A DNA stretch of 64,000 bases from Shiella aurantiaca (GTDB lineage: Bacteria; Bacteroidota; Bacteroidia; Cytophagales; Cyclobacteriaceae). Below the pieces are notes generated by a model. The model did no database searches, was not told where the DNA came from, and saw only the letters and a program-made list of their open reading frames with translations. How positions within the stretch are numbered: the stretch's first letter is position 1; each line of letters opens with the position of its first letter. Where the stretch lies: assembly GCA_030412945.1 (NCBI GenBank), contig JAUHJS010000003.1:435507-499506 (forward strand), read 5' to 3'. Both the position numbers and the translations under genes were made by a program. Below, piece after piece: positions 9,898-20,295 of the stretch.

Positions 9898-11863
9898 AAC
9901 TTTCTTTTAAATCTTTCATGTACACGGTAAAGGTACTTCCTTGTCCCGGCTGGCTGTCTACGGTAATATAACCTCCCGTTGATTCAATTTGATTTTTAAT
10001 AATGTATAATCCCATACCTTTGCCTTCACTTTCTTCGCTAAAGCGCTGGTAAAGGCCAAAGAGTTTATGCCCCATTTTCTCCAAATCCATTCCTATACCA
10101 TTGTCACTTACTGATAGGCACACATATTCATCAGTTTTTTGGGTTTTGATATCAATGTGTAGGTTTTGATCACGCTTACGGTATTTGATGGCATTGGTCA
10201 ATAAATTGAGCAAAACACTACGCAGGTGTACATCTATTTGATGGATGCTGGGCACGGAGGCAAAATCGCAACGGAGCGATATACTGGTATCCTTGAATTG
10301 GTTTTCAATACTTTGGCAAATCTCATCTACCAGTTGATTGAAACTAAGCTTTGTACTATTGGCCTGAGGGTTGGGTTTTCGTTCACTCACAATCTGTACT
10401 AAATCGTTCAGGGTACTTTCCAATCGCTTTACCGATTGGTCTATCTTATCCAGATACTGTAAATTATGAGGCTCGCTCATATTTTGGCGGTCAAACAAAG
10501 CCACCAAACTACTCAGGTTCACGATAGGAGCCCTTAAGTTGTGCGAAGTGATGTAGGCAAACTGCTCCAACTCATCGTTCACTTTTTTCAAATGCTTATT
10601 GATGCGCTGCAATTCCTCCTCCGATTGCTTAATGGCCGTAATGTTTTTCATTACACCTAGCAAGCGTTCCGATTTGGGCAAAAGCGGATGCTTTACAAAT
10701 ATTCCTTCATCATCTATTACTATATAGGAGCCATCTTTCCGCATGAAACGATATACCGCACTGAAGCTAACACAGTTATCTTCCGCAGCCTGCAGCAGTT
10801 CCATGGTTTTTTGTCGGTCGGAAGGATGAATCATTTCCGCCCATTCCGCCACTGTAAATGTATTGAATTCCTCAGGTGTGTAACCGGTTACTTCTTCTAT
10901 TGCCCCCGACCACTTGATGGCACGACTCTGTACATCATAATCATACACTACCTGTCCTGTTTTTTCCAACACCATCCGGAATCGCTCCTCATTTTCTTCT
11001 ATGGTTTTGAGCGCCTTTTTTTGTTTGGTTATGTTGTTGGCTATTACCTGAATCGCACGCTTCCCTTCAAATACAAAAGGGATAGCCGTAACTTCCGCTT
11101 CGATAATTTCCCCATTGGGTTTCAAAAAGCGTTCGTGGATTTTTTCTCCAGCCTGATTAGAGGTGGCAATCTGGGTCATCCGTTCGATAATCATAGGATG
11201 GTCCTCTTTGGGCACAAAGTGGAGTACATTTTTCCCGATAATCTCGCTCACGGAAGAAGCATGAATAAAGCGTGCGGCTTCTGGGTTGGCGTATACAATT
11301 TCACCCTTGATATGAACAATAATAGCCACTGGGGCATGTTCTATTAGGTTTTTATACCTTTCTTCGCTTTCCTTCAGTACCCGTTCCGAATGGTTGTTAT
11401 TGATCTGTACCGCAATATTGGCAGAAAAGGTATTGATGATTTGTACTTCTTCTTCACTCCACTCTTTGGCTAAGCGCACCGTTTCAAAGCTCATAAAGCC
11501 CCAGTAGTGATTTTGGAAAAACAGAGGAATGAGCATCACCGATTTTAGCAAGTGTTCTTCGTTGGGCGCTTGCCAGCGTATGGTTTCCCTGTCTTGCAGC
11601 GCTTTATGCCAGAATTCCTGTACTAGCCAATTAAAACCGCTCTTTTGCCACTCAATGTCACTCGCATGGGTGCACCAATCATTCAAAAGCGTATAAGGAA
11701 ACTTTAGAGTAGGGTTAGTATATTGAAAAATCTGAATTCTATCGATTTGAGCTGCATCCGCCACACACTGAAGGGCCTTTGGTAAAGAGTATTCAAGCCT
11801 ACTTTCTGATAATAGTTCAAAAGAGGCATCCGCAACCGCCTTAAATAATCGATTAATGGTCAT
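9884..11863 (-). CDS. GAF/PAS sensor histidine kinase
   Basis: 659 residues, no membrane segment, so probably cytoplasmic. Order: GAF-like domain (about 10-155), PAS (about 165-280), second PAS/PAC (about 290-412), then the kinase core with H441 in an ITSHNLRAP H-box, an N-box at LLTNAIKY (about 554-561), DNGIGM (597-602) and GKGMGLYI (about 614-621). The SHNLRAP form of the H-box is the phytochrome/bacteriophytochrome-like HisKA variant common in Bacteroidota. Autophosphorylation and transfer to the overlapping receiver protein is the likely reaction. The ligand sensed by the GAF/PAS domains cannot be read from sequence; the bilin-binding Cys of phytochromes is not obvious. Confidence 0.9.
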   Translation of the reverse strand: MTINRLFKAVADASFELLSESRLEYSLPKALQCVADAAQIDRIQIFQYTNPTLKFPYTLLNDWCTHASDIEWQKSGFNWLVQEFWHKALQDRETIRWQAPNEEHLLKSVMLIPLFFQNHYWGFMSFETVRLAKEWSEEEVQIINTFSANIAVQINNNHSERVLKESEERYKNLIEHAPVAIIVHIKGEIVYANPEAARFIHASSVSEIIGKNVLHFVPKEDHPMIIERMTQIATSNQAGEKIHERFLKPNGEIIEAEVTAIPFVFEGKRAIQVIANNITKQKKALKTIEENEERFRMVLEKTGQVVYDYDVQSRAIKWSGAIEEVTGYTPEEFNTFTVAEWAEMIHPSDRQKTMELLQAAEDNCVSFSAVYRFMRKDGSYIVIDDEGIFVKHPLLPKSERLLGVMKNITAIKQSEEELQRINKHLKKVNDELEQFAYITSHNLRAPIVNLSSLVALFDRQNMSEPHNLQYLDKIDQSVKRLESTLNDLVQIVSERKPNPQANSTKLSFNQLVDEICQSIENQFKDTSISLRCDFASVPSIHQIDVHLRSVLLNLLTNAIKYRKRDQNLHIDIKTQKTDEYVCLSVSDNGIGMDLEKMGHKLFGLYQRFSEESEGKGMGLYIIKNQIESTGGYITVDSQPGQGSTFTVYMKDLKESYETV

Positions 11864-11955
11864 CTGAAAAAGTAGGTGAATAAAAAGAGTGATGCAAAAT
11901 CTTGTCTTAAGATAATTACTCTTTCCTACATTTTGAAATGTTTTTCCGATTAAAC

Positions 11956-11986
11956 AAAAAAAGAGATACCCATGGGATATCTCTTT
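11956..11986 (-). terminator. Rho-independent terminator after icmF
   Basis: A 9-bp inverted repeat (AAAGAGATA / TATCTCTTT) with an extra CCC/GGG inner pair is followed on the minus strand by a run of seven Ts, 20-50 bases past the stop codon at 12006. Confidence 0.85.
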
Positions 11987-12005
11987 CTAATAGGGTCAAT
12001 TTTTC

Positions 12006-15000
12006 CTACATATTTCTTCGGTATTGACCACCCACTTCATAAAGCGCAGAGGTGATTTGACCGAGCGAACAGTATTTGGCTGCTTCCATCAATACGTTGA
12101 ACATATTACGATTTTCTATCGCGGCATTTTGCAATTCGGCAATCTGCTTTTGTCCTACTTCCGCGTTACGCTCGTGCAGGTTTTTCAGGGTTTGAATTTG
12201 CGCTTCTTTTTCTTCTTGTGTAGCTCGAATAACCTCATGAGGAATAATAGTAGGCGAGCCTTTTGACGATAAAAAGGTGTTTACCCCGATAATCGGAAGT
12301 TCACCAGTATGTTTGAGCGTCTCATAATACAAGCTTTCCTCTTGAATCTTACTGCGCTGATACATGGTTTCCATGGCTCCAAGCACACCGCCACGTTCAG
12401 TAATTCGGTCGAATTCGGCCATTACGGCTTCTTCTACCAAGTCGGTAAGCTCCTCAATTATAAACGAACCTTGTAGCGGGTTTTCATTTTTGGCCAAGCC
12501 CAATTCTTTGTTTATGATTAACTGTATGGCCATAGCCCTACGTACTGATTCTTCTGTAGGAGTGGTGATGGCCTCATCGTAGGCATTGGTATGCAGGGAG
12601 TTACAGTTATCGTAAATGGCATACAATGCCTGCAAAGTGGTACGGATATCGTTGAAATCAATCTCCTGCGCGTGCAAAGAGCGTCCAGAAGTTTGGATAT
12701 GGTATTTCAACATCTGCGAGCGGGCATCGGCACCATATTTATTCTTCATGGCTTTGGCCCAAATGAGTCGGGCTACGCGGCCAATTACACTATATTCAGG
12801 GTCTGTTCCATTGGAGAAGAAGAACGATAAGTTAGGTGCGAACTTGTTGATGTCCATACCGCGGCTCACATAGTATTCCACAAAGGTAAATCCATTGGCC
12901 AAGGTGAAGGCCAACTGGGTAATAGGATTAGCACCCGCTTCGGCAATATGATAGCCCGAAATAGATACCGAATAGAAGTTGCGCACATTGTGCTCAATAA
13001 AATACTGCTGCACATCGCCCATCAAGCGAAGCGAAAACTCCGTAGAGAAAATGCAGGTATTTTGCGCTTGGTCTTCTTTTAAGATATCCGCCTGAACGGT
13101 TCCGCGAACAGCCGCTAGGGTATCCTTTTTGATTTTTTCGTAAACGTCTTTCGGCAAAACTTGGTCGCCTGTAACGCCCAAGAGCATCAAGCCCAGGCCA
13201 TCATTTCCTTGCGGAAGTTCCCCATTGTATTTGGGTCTTGCTACGCCTTTTTTCTTATAAATTTCCTCGATTTTCTTTTCTACTTCTTTCTCAAGTCCGT
13301 TCTGCTTGATATAAATCTCACATTGCTGGTCGATGGCGGCATTCATAAAAAAGGCTGCAATGGTAGCTGCTGGGCCATTGATGGTCATAGAAACCGATGT
13401 TCTTGGATCGGCCAGATTGAAGCCGCTGTATAGCTTTTTGGCATCATCTAAGCAGCAAACACTTACACCCGAGTTTCCAATTTTACCATAAATATCCGGA
13501 CGGTAATCAGGGTCTTCTCCATATAAAGTCACCGAATCGAAGGCTGTAGAAAGTCGCTTAGCGGGCAAGCCCATCGATACATAATGGAAACGCTTATTGG
13601 TACGCTCTGGACCGCCTTCTCCAGCAAACATACGGGTAGGATCCTCGCCTTCACGCTTGAAAGGGAAAACTCCGGCCGCATAAGGGAATTCACCCGGCAC
13701 GTTTTCTTTCAAATTCCATTTTAAAATATCGCCCCAACCTTTGTAGCGTGGTGTGGCTACTTTAGGAATACGCGTGTGCGACAGTGATTTGGTAGAGGCT
13801 TCTACCGTAATGTCCTTATCGCGCACTTTGTAGGTATAAGTATCTCCGGAGTACATGGCCACTTTTGCAGGCCAATCTTCAATAATTTTCCAGTTTTTAG
13901 GATCCAGATGTAGTTTCAATCGGTCGAATTCCGCCAAAAGGATTTTCAATACATCTTGCTTACTTTCAGCCGATTGAATGGCTTTTTCGATATTCTCCAG
14001 CGGGCTAATTTCTGCTTTTGCTGAATAGCCGCTTAGTGATAGTATGGTGTTATAAACCGAATACAGATTTTGGGCCACATCAGCCTGCTCCTCAGCCCAT
14101 TTGCTGTAGTTTCTTACGGTTTCGGTAATCTCTGATAAATAGCGGGTTCTGTTAGGCGGAATGATGTATATCTTCTCCGACATCTCATTGCTGGTGGCAA
14201 AGTCCGATTTCAAATTAGCCCCAGTTTTTTCCGCGATTTTGTTCATCAAAGCAGCATACAGGCGGTTCATGCCGGGGTCGTTGAATTGCGAAGCGATGGT
14301 GCCAAAAACAGGCAATTTTTCATCGTCCACATCCCAAAGCTGGTGATTGCGCTTGTATTGCTTTTTCACATCTCGAATGGCATCCATGGCGCCACGCTTA
14401 TCGAACTTATTGAGGGCGATTACATCGGCAAAATCCAACATATCGATCTTCTCCAGCTGGGTGGCCGCACCGTATTCGGGCGTCATCACGTACAGAGCCA
14501 CATCGGAGTGTTCGGTGATTTCCGTATCCGACTGACCAATTCCGGAGGTTTCCAAGATAATTAAATCATAACCAGCTGCTTTTACGACATTAACGGCATC
14601 CTGAACATATTTAGATAAGGCTAAATTACTCTGACGGGTAGCCAACGAACGCATATACACTCTTGGGTTATTGATGGCATTCATGCGGATTCTATCTCCC
14701 AAAAGCGCACCTCCGGTTTTGCGTTTAGAAGGATCCACCGATATAATGGCAATGGTTTTTTCCTTGAAATCGATGAGGAAGCGTCTAACCAATTCATCTA
14801 CCAGCGAAGATTTACCAGCACCACCTGTGCCCGTGATTCCCAAAACGGGTGTAGCTAAGGCTTTAGCATCGTCTTTGATTTTATCAAGTACCGCCTTGGT
14901 TTGCTCAGGGAAGTTTTCAGCAGCTGATATTATCCGGCCAACTGCTTTAGGTTCTTTGGTTTTGAAATCTTTTATTTCTCCATTCAGATGCTCACCAATG

Positions 15001-15440
15001 GCATAATCGCATTGTTTTACCAAGTCGTTGATCATGCCTTGAAGCCCCATAGCGCGGCCATCGTCAGGCGAATAGATTTTATTGATGCCGTAGGCATGCA
15101 ACTCGTCTATCTCGGTAGGAAGGATGGTGCCACCCCCGCCACCAAAGATTTTGATGCTTCCTGCTCCGCGCTCGCGCAGCAAATCATACATATATTTGAA
15201 AAACTCCACATGCCCTCCTTGGTAGGAGGTAATGGCAATGGCGTTGGCGTCTTCTTGAATGGCGCAATCTACAATTTCTTGTACGGAGCGATTATGGCCC
15301 AAGTGTATCACCTCACAACCTGTGCTTTGGATAATCCTGCGCATGATGTTGATAGCGGCATCGTGCCCATCAAATAGGCTGGCTGCGGTGACAATTCGAA
15401 TGTGATTCTTTGGCTTGTATATTTCTACTTCCTGATGCAT
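12006..15440 (-). CDS. icmF: Fused isobutyryl-CoA-type mutase (IcmF) with built-in G-protein chaperone
   Basis: 1,144 residues joining three modules that are separate in ordinary mutases. The B12-binding domain (about 12-150) has D24-x-H26 and GGGGG at 100-104. The MeaB-like GTPase (about 195-410) has P-loop GTGGAGKSS (204-212), ETSG (297-300) and NKFD (344-347). The C-terminal half is the acyl-CoA mutase barrel. Two substrate-pocket positions decide the call: F605 in RMFAGEG and Q793 in QAQNT, which match the Phe/Gln pair of isobutyryl-CoA mutases rather than the Tyr/Arg pair of methylmalonyl-CoA mutase. It would interconvert isobutyryl- and n-butyryl-CoA or related acyl-CoAs with adenosylcobalamin. 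It is a single-gene unit with its own terminator. Confidence 0.93.
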   Translation of the reverse strand: MHQEVEIYKPKNHIRIVTAASLFDGHDAAINIMRRIIQSTGCEVIHLGHNRSVQEIVDCAIQEDANAIAITSYQGGHVEFFKYMYDLLRERGAGSIKIFGGGGGTILPTEIDELHAYGINKIYSPDDGRAMGLQGMINDLVKQCDYAIGEHLNGEIKDFKTKEPKAVGRIISAAENFPEQTKAVLDKIKDDAKALATPVLGITGTGGAGKSSLVDELVRRFLIDFKEKTIAIISVDPSKRKTGGALLGDRIRMNAINNPRVYMRSLATRQSNLALSKYVQDAVNVVKAAGYDLIILETSGIGQSDTEITEHSDVALYVMTPEYGAATQLEKIDMLDFADVIALNKFDKRGAMDAIRDVKKQYKRNHQLWDVDDEKLPVFGTIASQFNDPGMNRLYAALMNKIAEKTGANLKSDFATSNEMSEKIYIIPPNRTRYLSEITETVRNYSKWAEEQADVAQNLYSVYNTILSLSGYSAKAEISPLENIEKAIQSAESKQDVLKILLAEFDRLKLHLDPKNWKIIEDWPAKVAMYSGDTYTYKVRDKDITVEASTKSLSHTRIPKVATPRYKGWGDILKWNLKENVPGEFPYAAGVFPFKREGEDPTRMFAGEGGPERTNKRFHYVSMGLPAKRLSTAFDSVTLYGEDPDYRPDIYGKIGNSGVSVCCLDDAKKLYSGFNLADPRTSVSMTINGPAATIAAFFMNAAIDQQCEIYIKQNGLEKEVEKKIEEIYKKKGVARPKYNGELPQGNDGLGLMLLGVTGDQVLPKDVYEKIKKDTLAAVRGTVQADILKEDQAQNTCIFSTEFSLRLMGDVQQYFIEHNVRNFYSVSISGYHIAEAGANPITQLAFTLANGFTFVEYYVSRGMDINKFAPNLSFFFSNGTDPEYSVIGRVARLIWAKAMKNKYGADARSQMLKYHIQTSGRSLHAQEIDFNDIRTTLQALYAIYDNCNSLHTNAYDEAITTPTEESVRRAMAIQLIINKELGLAKNENPLQGSFIIEELTDLVEEAVMAEFDRITERGGVLGAMETMYQRSKIQEESLYYETLKHTGELPIIGVNTFLSSKGSPTIIPHEVIRATQEEKEAQIQTLKNLHERNAEVGQKQIAELQNAAIENRNMFNVLMEAAKYCSLGQITSALYEVGGQYRRNM

Positions 15441-15461
15441 AATTCAAACGTTTTTGCGGGG

Positions 15462-15469
15462 CAAAATTA
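15462..15469 (-). promoter_or_regulatory. Candidate Bacteroidota -7 element for icmF
   Basis: TAATTTTG on the minus strand, followed by GCC, 22 bases upstream of the icmF ATG. It matches TAnnTTTG. No clean TTG stands 19-21 bases further upstream, so the promoter is only partly supported. Confidence 0.4.
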
Positions 15470-15515
15470 AGCATTTTTTCGGAAGGTTGCTAACAGCCGT
15501 TTGGGAACTAAAGCA

Positions 15516-17804
15516 CTATTCGGCCAGTAAGCTTTGTAGCTTTCTGATATTCCGTTGGTTACTTTCCAGGTAAATACTTTGAATGATAGTTTGCTTTTCT
15601 TTGGTAGTGAGTCGCCAGCTCAATGATGCTCTTTCAGTAGCCTTTTTCTCCAGACTTTCCACGTTCTCGCCTTCAATGATTTCGGGCTGGTTTACAAAAA
15701 TAGAACTGGTATTGTATTCTAAATCAATGCGCTCAATATCACCTTTGAACCAGCCTTTGGCAAATTCCACAAAGGTATCGTTGTTGCTGTCTTGCACCTC
15801 ATCCCAGTTGGAAGAAAGGGTACGGATGGGGTTAAAGATTTTCTGTGCCAATGATTGCGAAATTTGTCGTTCTACCGGACGGTTTTTATCTGAATCGCGA
15901 ATCGATACCAGAATTACCCCGCTGGTATTTATGCTTATCCAGTCTTTGAATACATAGAGAAAACGAATGGCATCGGTAATACCAAAATTATCGGCCAAGC
16001 CGGCATCCATCATTTGTAAAGGCGGATTGCTGGGCAATTCAGCATTGGGCGTGATAAATGGGAAAGTAGCCGACATCCGTAATGCCGTTAGGAAACTTAG
16101 GCTATCACCACCTTGCTTGGCCATAAAACGTCCAAAGTCTATGCCTTTTAGCTTGTGATTGGGAAAATTCCGCTGAAAGGGATTTTGGGTACATAAGTAC
16201 GTAACATTGTGCGGAGAAATATAAAGCTTTCGCCCATCATTAATAGAGGTTGGCGATAGCAAAAGCATAGGAATTACACTCTTTCTCTCTGGTTCGCGAT
16301 ACTCATATAGCATTCGGTCCATCACATAGTCGGTATTCTTATTGAGTTGGTTTTCAAAGGCATGGCCACGGTCTTCCAAATAGCGATGACCATTGTATTC
16401 AAATTCTTGAAAGCGAATGAAAATATCTCCTATGAGTAGATTGAAAATAATGGTATTCAGGTTGTCGGATGAAATTTTGGCCAAATAGCGAGGATCGTAT
16501 AAGGAGCTGATTTCACCTAGTTTTTGTCGATAGTATAATTCACGGAAATAGGCTGCACCTACTAAACCACCCGAAGCCCCCGATATTAGCATGGCATGCT
16601 TCATAAGTGCACCCTGACTGGCGCTATCGGCTTTTTGCAAGGCATTGAGCGTCCATAAGGCGGCTCTTTGTCCACCACCGCTGGTACATATCAACACCAT
16701 TTTGGGTTTGTCTTTTCGATCGGCAAACTTAGCCTTCCAGTTTTCTAAAATATGGAGTGTGTTTTCCATATCTGCTTTGTAGTGCTCAGGACGTACCAAC
16801 TCATGCAAGCGCTGTGAACTGTATTCTGCAGGAGGTACGGTGTAGTTTAGTCCGAAGGCGTAGTATTTCTGATCGATGAGTTCATATTTTACAATGAAAT
16901 TCACAAACAGCAAAACCACTATCACGACTGTCATAGCCCAACCTCTAAACCAAAAGCTTACTGCTCCTGTGAACATTACAAAGATGGTAAGCAAGAGTAT
17001 GCCACTGGCCGCTGCGGGAATTTGGAAGTAAGGGCTATCGCGGAAAATACCCAGCAAAAGAAGGATGACGAAGATGAAAAGCTCAATAATAACGGAGTTG
17101 AGGTGGTTTTGGTCAAACACCTTGAGAATGGCCTCTTTATAAAAACTTCCACTACGCACCTGGGCTTTTCGAAGTCTGAATTTGAAATCGAAGTAATAAT
17201 CAATCCGGAAATTATTCGACTTCGCAATTTCGAATCGCTTCAATACATTGGCACGAGTGATTTTCACTTTCTTGATCCGCTTCTCCACATTGCTGGCCAG
17301 TATCTTGAAGATATCCTTATTGGTGAATCGGAAATAAAGAAAAACCGAAATTATGACTAGGGTGCACCCAATAATCAGTCCTGCGAGTTTGTATATCAAT
17401 AACCCCGTAGTGATGAATTCGTTCTCCAGCTGAAACTCAATCACTGCATAAAGGTAATACAGCAAAAAGCTCAGGGGAATAATACTGTTATTGAAAGCAA
17501 AGCGTAAAAAGGGGCGTGTAACAGTCCCCAAAAAGGCAAAGCGATGCCCATCGAGAATATAGCTGGAGATGTGAAAGGCCATAATAAAGCCTCCCAAGGT
17601 TAGGCCAATCAAAAAGAAACTCAGGAAACCGACTTCATTGAGGTATTCAGGGTCGAGGAACAGGTAGGGGATGCCGAGAGTTTTCCCAAACTGTCCGCTT
17701 ACGATGGCAAAAAGAAGCAACCAAACGGCTAGTAATACTTGGTTTTTTTTCAAGTGGTTAATTACCAGCTGAATAGGGAAGGAGTACAAAAGCTTTTGCC
17801 ACAT
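15516..17804 (-). CDS. Membrane-anchored patatin-like phospholipase
   Basis: 762 residues. The first 310 carry about seven hydrophobic segments (near 22-40, 58-80, 108-124, 132-158, 238-253, 265-283 and 288-304). The C-terminal half is a patatin domain: oxyanion loop SGGGQRAALW (375-384), nucleophile elbow GASGG with S411, and the catalytic dyad acid in MMDAGLADN (D600-A-G). Such enzymes hydrolyse acyl esters of phospholipids. Topology suggests the catalytic half faces the cytoplasm or periplasm next to the inner membrane; sequence alone does not decide. The next gene upstream on the same strand ends 65 bases before its start. The natural substrate is unknown. Confidence 0.88.
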   Translation of the reverse strand: MWQKLLYSFPIQLVINHLKKNQVLLAVWLLLFAIVSGQFGKTLGIPYLFLDPEYLNEVGFLSFFLIGLTLGGFIMAFHISSYILDGHRFAFLGTVTRPFLRFAFNNSIIPLSFLLYYLYAVIEFQLENEFITTGLLIYKLAGLIIGCTLVIISVFLYFRFTNKDIFKILASNVEKRIKKVKITRANVLKRFEIAKSNNFRIDYYFDFKFRLRKAQVRSGSFYKEAILKVFDQNHLNSVIIELFIFVILLLLGIFRDSPYFQIPAAASGILLLTIFVMFTGAVSFWFRGWAMTVVIVVLLFVNFIVKYELIDQKYYAFGLNYTVPPAEYSSQRLHELVRPEHYKADMENTLHILENWKAKFADRKDKPKMVLICTSGGGQRAALWTLNALQKADSASQGALMKHAMLISGASGGLVGAAYFRELYYRQKLGEISSLYDPRYLAKISSDNLNTIIFNLLIGDIFIRFQEFEYNGHRYLEDRGHAFENQLNKNTDYVMDRMLYEYREPERKSVIPMLLLSPTSINDGRKLYISPHNVTYLCTQNPFQRNFPNHKLKGIDFGRFMAKQGGDSLSFLTALRMSATFPFITPNAELPSNPPLQMMDAGLADNFGITDAIRFLYVFKDWISINTSGVILVSIRDSDKNRPVERQISQSLAQKIFNPIRTLSSNWDEVQDSNNDTFVEFAKGWFKGDIERIDLEYNTSSIFVNQPEIIEGENVESLEKKATERASLSWRLTTKEKQTIIQSIYLESNQRNIRKLQSLLAE

Positions 17805-17869
17805 ACCGTAAGGTTTTCACCTAATTTATTGAGATAATATGTATTTCAGCAGAGATCCGGTGAATAATT

Positions 17870-19036
17870 TTATGCTTCCTTGGGTGCACGCTTGCTTCCG
17901 GCATACAACTCAAATTCTAGCAGTCGGCAATCAATTTTGGCATTGTAAAACTCCACTTTTCGTTTGGTTTTAAGACCTATGCGCTTTCCCAAGGCCATGT
18001 TTCCGGTAAAGATATAGCCCATATAGCCTGAGCACTCATGCTTGAAGAAATCGCCAATGCGCTTATAAATCTCTTCCAGATGGCTTTCGTCACCCAAGCG
18101 TTCACCATATTCTGGATTGAGCATTATTACACCTGCTTCCTGCGGAATGCTGGTGCGAGAAAAATCACACTGTTCAAAAGTAATCAGGTGTTCTACTCCA
18201 GCCTCTTGGGCATTTAAGCGAGCAGCTTTTAAGGCTTTGGGGTCTAAATCGCTCATAATTATCGTTCCCTTCCATTCCGAATTGACTTGCGCCTTGGCCT
18301 CGGCACGCATTTCTCCCCACTTTTTCTTATCAAACAGCAAGGAATGCATAAAGGCATAATTGGTTCGCAGCAGCCCGGGCGCTTTGTTAATGGCCAATAA
18401 GGCGGCTTCTATTCCCAAGGTTCCACTACCACACATAGGGTTGATGAAGGGTGCATTTTTATCCCATTGGGTGGTGAGGACGGTAGCGGCTGCTAAGGCC
18501 TCAATCATGGGTGCGCTGTGCGGATGCAAGCGATACCCGTGCTTGGAAATACTTTCACCAGAGGTATCGAAATAAACGTTTACCTTATTTTTAATCCAGT
18601 GAAGGAAAAGCGCATTTTTATCTTTTTCTGAACCCGAATTGGGCCGTTTGTCGAACTTGCGTGTAAAATAATCAGCTACTGCATCCTTCACCAAAAGGTT
18701 GGGATACATGGTGTCGTTTATATAATCGTTTTCTGCGTAACTGGTTACCGTGAAGTAATCCTCAGGCGTAAAAAAGGTATCCCACTTGATTCGAATCAGT
18801 TGATTATACACCTCTTTGGGTGTGGCCGCTTCAAAATCGGCAATCTTGAACAATACTTTATTGGCGGTTCTGAGGTGCAGGTTGAGGAACATGCAGTCAT
18901 CAAAAGTGCCTTTAATTTCATTAGAAAGTGTAGCGGTGGCCACTACTTTAAACCCTAAGGCTTCAATTTCTTTTTTGGTGATTTCCGTGAGGCGAGGCAA
19001 GCTCGTAATCACAATCGTGCTAATAGTATTTTTCAA
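17870..19036 (-). CDS. THUMP-domain class I RNA methyltransferase (RlmK/L-like)
   Basis: The N-terminal part resembles the THUMP/ferredoxin-like RNA-binding region (ITSLPRLTEITKKEIEALGF ... NLHLRTANKVLFKI). The catalytic part has a SAM motif FINPMCGSGTLGIEAALL and a motif IV form LNPEYGERLG. This family methylates guanine N2 in 23S rRNA. The open frame continues upstream to 19111, but that region lies inside the preceding gene; I chose the TTG at 19036, which gives 388 residues, begins just before the conserved region and overlaps the upstream stop by only 17 bases. The start is therefore inferred. The motif IV residues (NPEY rather than NPPY) are slightly unusual. Confidence 0.85.
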   Translation of the reverse strand: MKNTISTIVITSLPRLTEITKKEIEALGFKVVATATLSNEIKGTFDDCMFLNLHLRTANKVLFKIADFEAATPKEVYNQLIRIKWDTFFTPEDYFTVTSYAENDYINDTMYPNLLVKDAVADYFTRKFDKRPNSGSEKDKNALFLHWIKNKVNVYFDTSGESISKHGYRLHPHSAPMIEALAAATVLTTQWDKNAPFINPMCGSGTLGIEAALLAINKAPGLLRTNYAFMHSLLFDKKKWGEMRAEAKAQVNSEWKGTIIMSDLDPKALKAARLNAQEAGVEHLITFEQCDFSRTSIPQEAGVIMLNPEYGERLGDESHLEEIYKRIGDFFKHECSGYMGYIFTGNMALGKRIGLKTKRKVEFYNAKIDCRLLEFELYAGSKRAPKEA

Positions 19037-20132
19037 GACTCTGGAATATTGGAAAAGCAAAGATAGTAGTATAGGGAGCAATCTGCTTACTTTGTTCGAT
19101 ATATTGCTCACATCGTTCGATTTCGCCTAAGTCGAGCTGTACTTGCGCTTGCACAAGAAAGGCTATGGCTTCAAAGTGTTTGTTTTTATGCCCAATGGCC
19201 TTAGTGCTTGTTTCAAATACTTTAATCCATTTCATGGACTCAGCAGGATTGCCTTTTTGATAGCTCAATATGGCTTGAAACAACTCGGGTCCCGCCCTGA
19301 AATAAGGCCGATTTTGCAAAAGCAGTGTTTGATTGAGTCGTGATGCTTCTGTCCATCTTTCTTGTGCAAGTAATGCTTCCACATACATTTCGGTGTATTT
19401 GGTGTTATCCGGATGCGCCTTGTGCAGCGTGTGCGCAAAGGCAATGGCCTCATCGAATTTTCCGGTATAACGGAGGTTTAAATGCACCAAGAACATAAGC
19501 GCTTCGGCCTGAGCTATGTGCGGATATTGTGCGGATTTTTTCAAAAGAGCCAATCCCTCGCCCGCATTTCCGCTTTTAAAAGCCCATAGCATACTTCGGT
19601 ACCAAAAACTTTTGTTGCGGTATACTTCTATATAATAGAGATAGAGCCCTTGAATAAAATCGATTTCATGATAGCCTTTATACCTTTCGAAGCTTTCCAG
19701 TAAGAAAGGGTAGAGAGAATTTCCATGCGATACAGCCGATAACAAATTATCGGTGCTGGCGTAGTACTCGGCCAGAAACAGATGAGCCGTTAGCAGACAA
19801 TACAGCGATTGGGGTTCCTTTTTTTGTAAATAAGCCTGCTTGCTCTGCGCAATCACCTTATACAGTAATTCGGCATATTTTGGGCCTTTTTCGCTATGGT
19901 AAATCGGGATATTATCCCAGCGAACGATATAAGCTTCCAAAAGAGGGGCAATAAATTTTTTATGCTCATTGGCGGGCAATGAATCTATCCATTCATAAGC
20001 ATCCTCAAACTGATAGGCATAGATACGGTCTAGGGTTTTTATCACCACATTATTGGTAATGGGGTCAAAAACCGATTGGGAAAAAGCCCAAGAAGATAAA
20101 AAAAGAAATAACAGAGTGAAACGTGTTCTCAA
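19020..20132 (-). CDS. Secreted TPR-like protein of unknown function
   Basis: 370 residues from a TTG start with a clear signal peptide (MRTRFTLLFLFLSSWAFSQ). The rest is almost wholly helical with repeated patterns such as EALMFLVHLNLRYTGKFDEAIAFA and YVEALLAQERWTEASRLNQTLL, typical of tetratricopeptide repeats. It should be periplasmic or surface-associated and serve as a protein-binding scaffold. It overlaps the methyltransferase gene by 17 bases, so the two are probably co-transcribed, although no functional link is evident. Confidence 0.75.
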   Translation of the reverse strand: MRTRFTLLFLFLSSWAFSQSVFDPITNNVVIKTLDRIYAYQFEDAYEWIDSLPANEHKKFIAPLLEAYIVRWDNIPIYHSEKGPKYAELLYKVIAQSKQAYLQKKEPQSLYCLLTAHLFLAEYYASTDNLLSAVSHGNSLYPFLLESFERYKGYHEIDFIQGLYLYYIEVYRNKSFWYRSMLWAFKSGNAGEGLALLKKSAQYPHIAQAEALMFLVHLNLRYTGKFDEAIAFAHTLHKAHPDNTKYTEMYVEALLAQERWTEASRLNQTLLLQNRPYFRAGPELFQAILSYQKGNPAESMKWIKVFETSTKAIGHKNKHFEAIAFLVQAQVQLDLGEIERCEQYIEQSKQIAPYTTIFAFPIFQSLEKYY

Positions 20133-20295
20133 GAGAGCTAAATACTAAAAAGTGAAAGACATCCTGTTCTATCAGTTAGCAGGATTCAACTGCTAATTTG
20201 AGGAAAATGTAGGTAAAAATTCATGCAGGGGATTTGTTTTATCGAAAATAATTCTCTTAACTTACATTCAAGTTAAATCTAAACTTTTTTACAAC

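Noticed and set aside
10688..11347. 219-codon frame on the plus strand
   Set aside because: It is antisense to the PAS domains of the histidine kinase gene. The composition is Phe/Tyr/His-rich without domain pattern, as expected of a shadow frame.
14988..15377. 129-codon frame on the plus strand
   Set aside because: Antisense to the B12-binding domain of icmF; no family features.
17022..17360. 112-codon frame on the plus strand
   Set aside because: Antisense to the membrane part of the patatin gene, with no ribosome site or homology pattern.
17805..17869. Possible terminator after the THUMP methyltransferase gene
   Set aside because: TTCACC and GGTGAA could pair, but the loop is about 46 bases and no T run follows.
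19037..19111. N-terminal extension of the THUMP methyltransferase to 19111
   Set aside because: It would overlap the TPR gene by over 90 bases and encodes residues without family similarity; the TTG at 19036 fits better.
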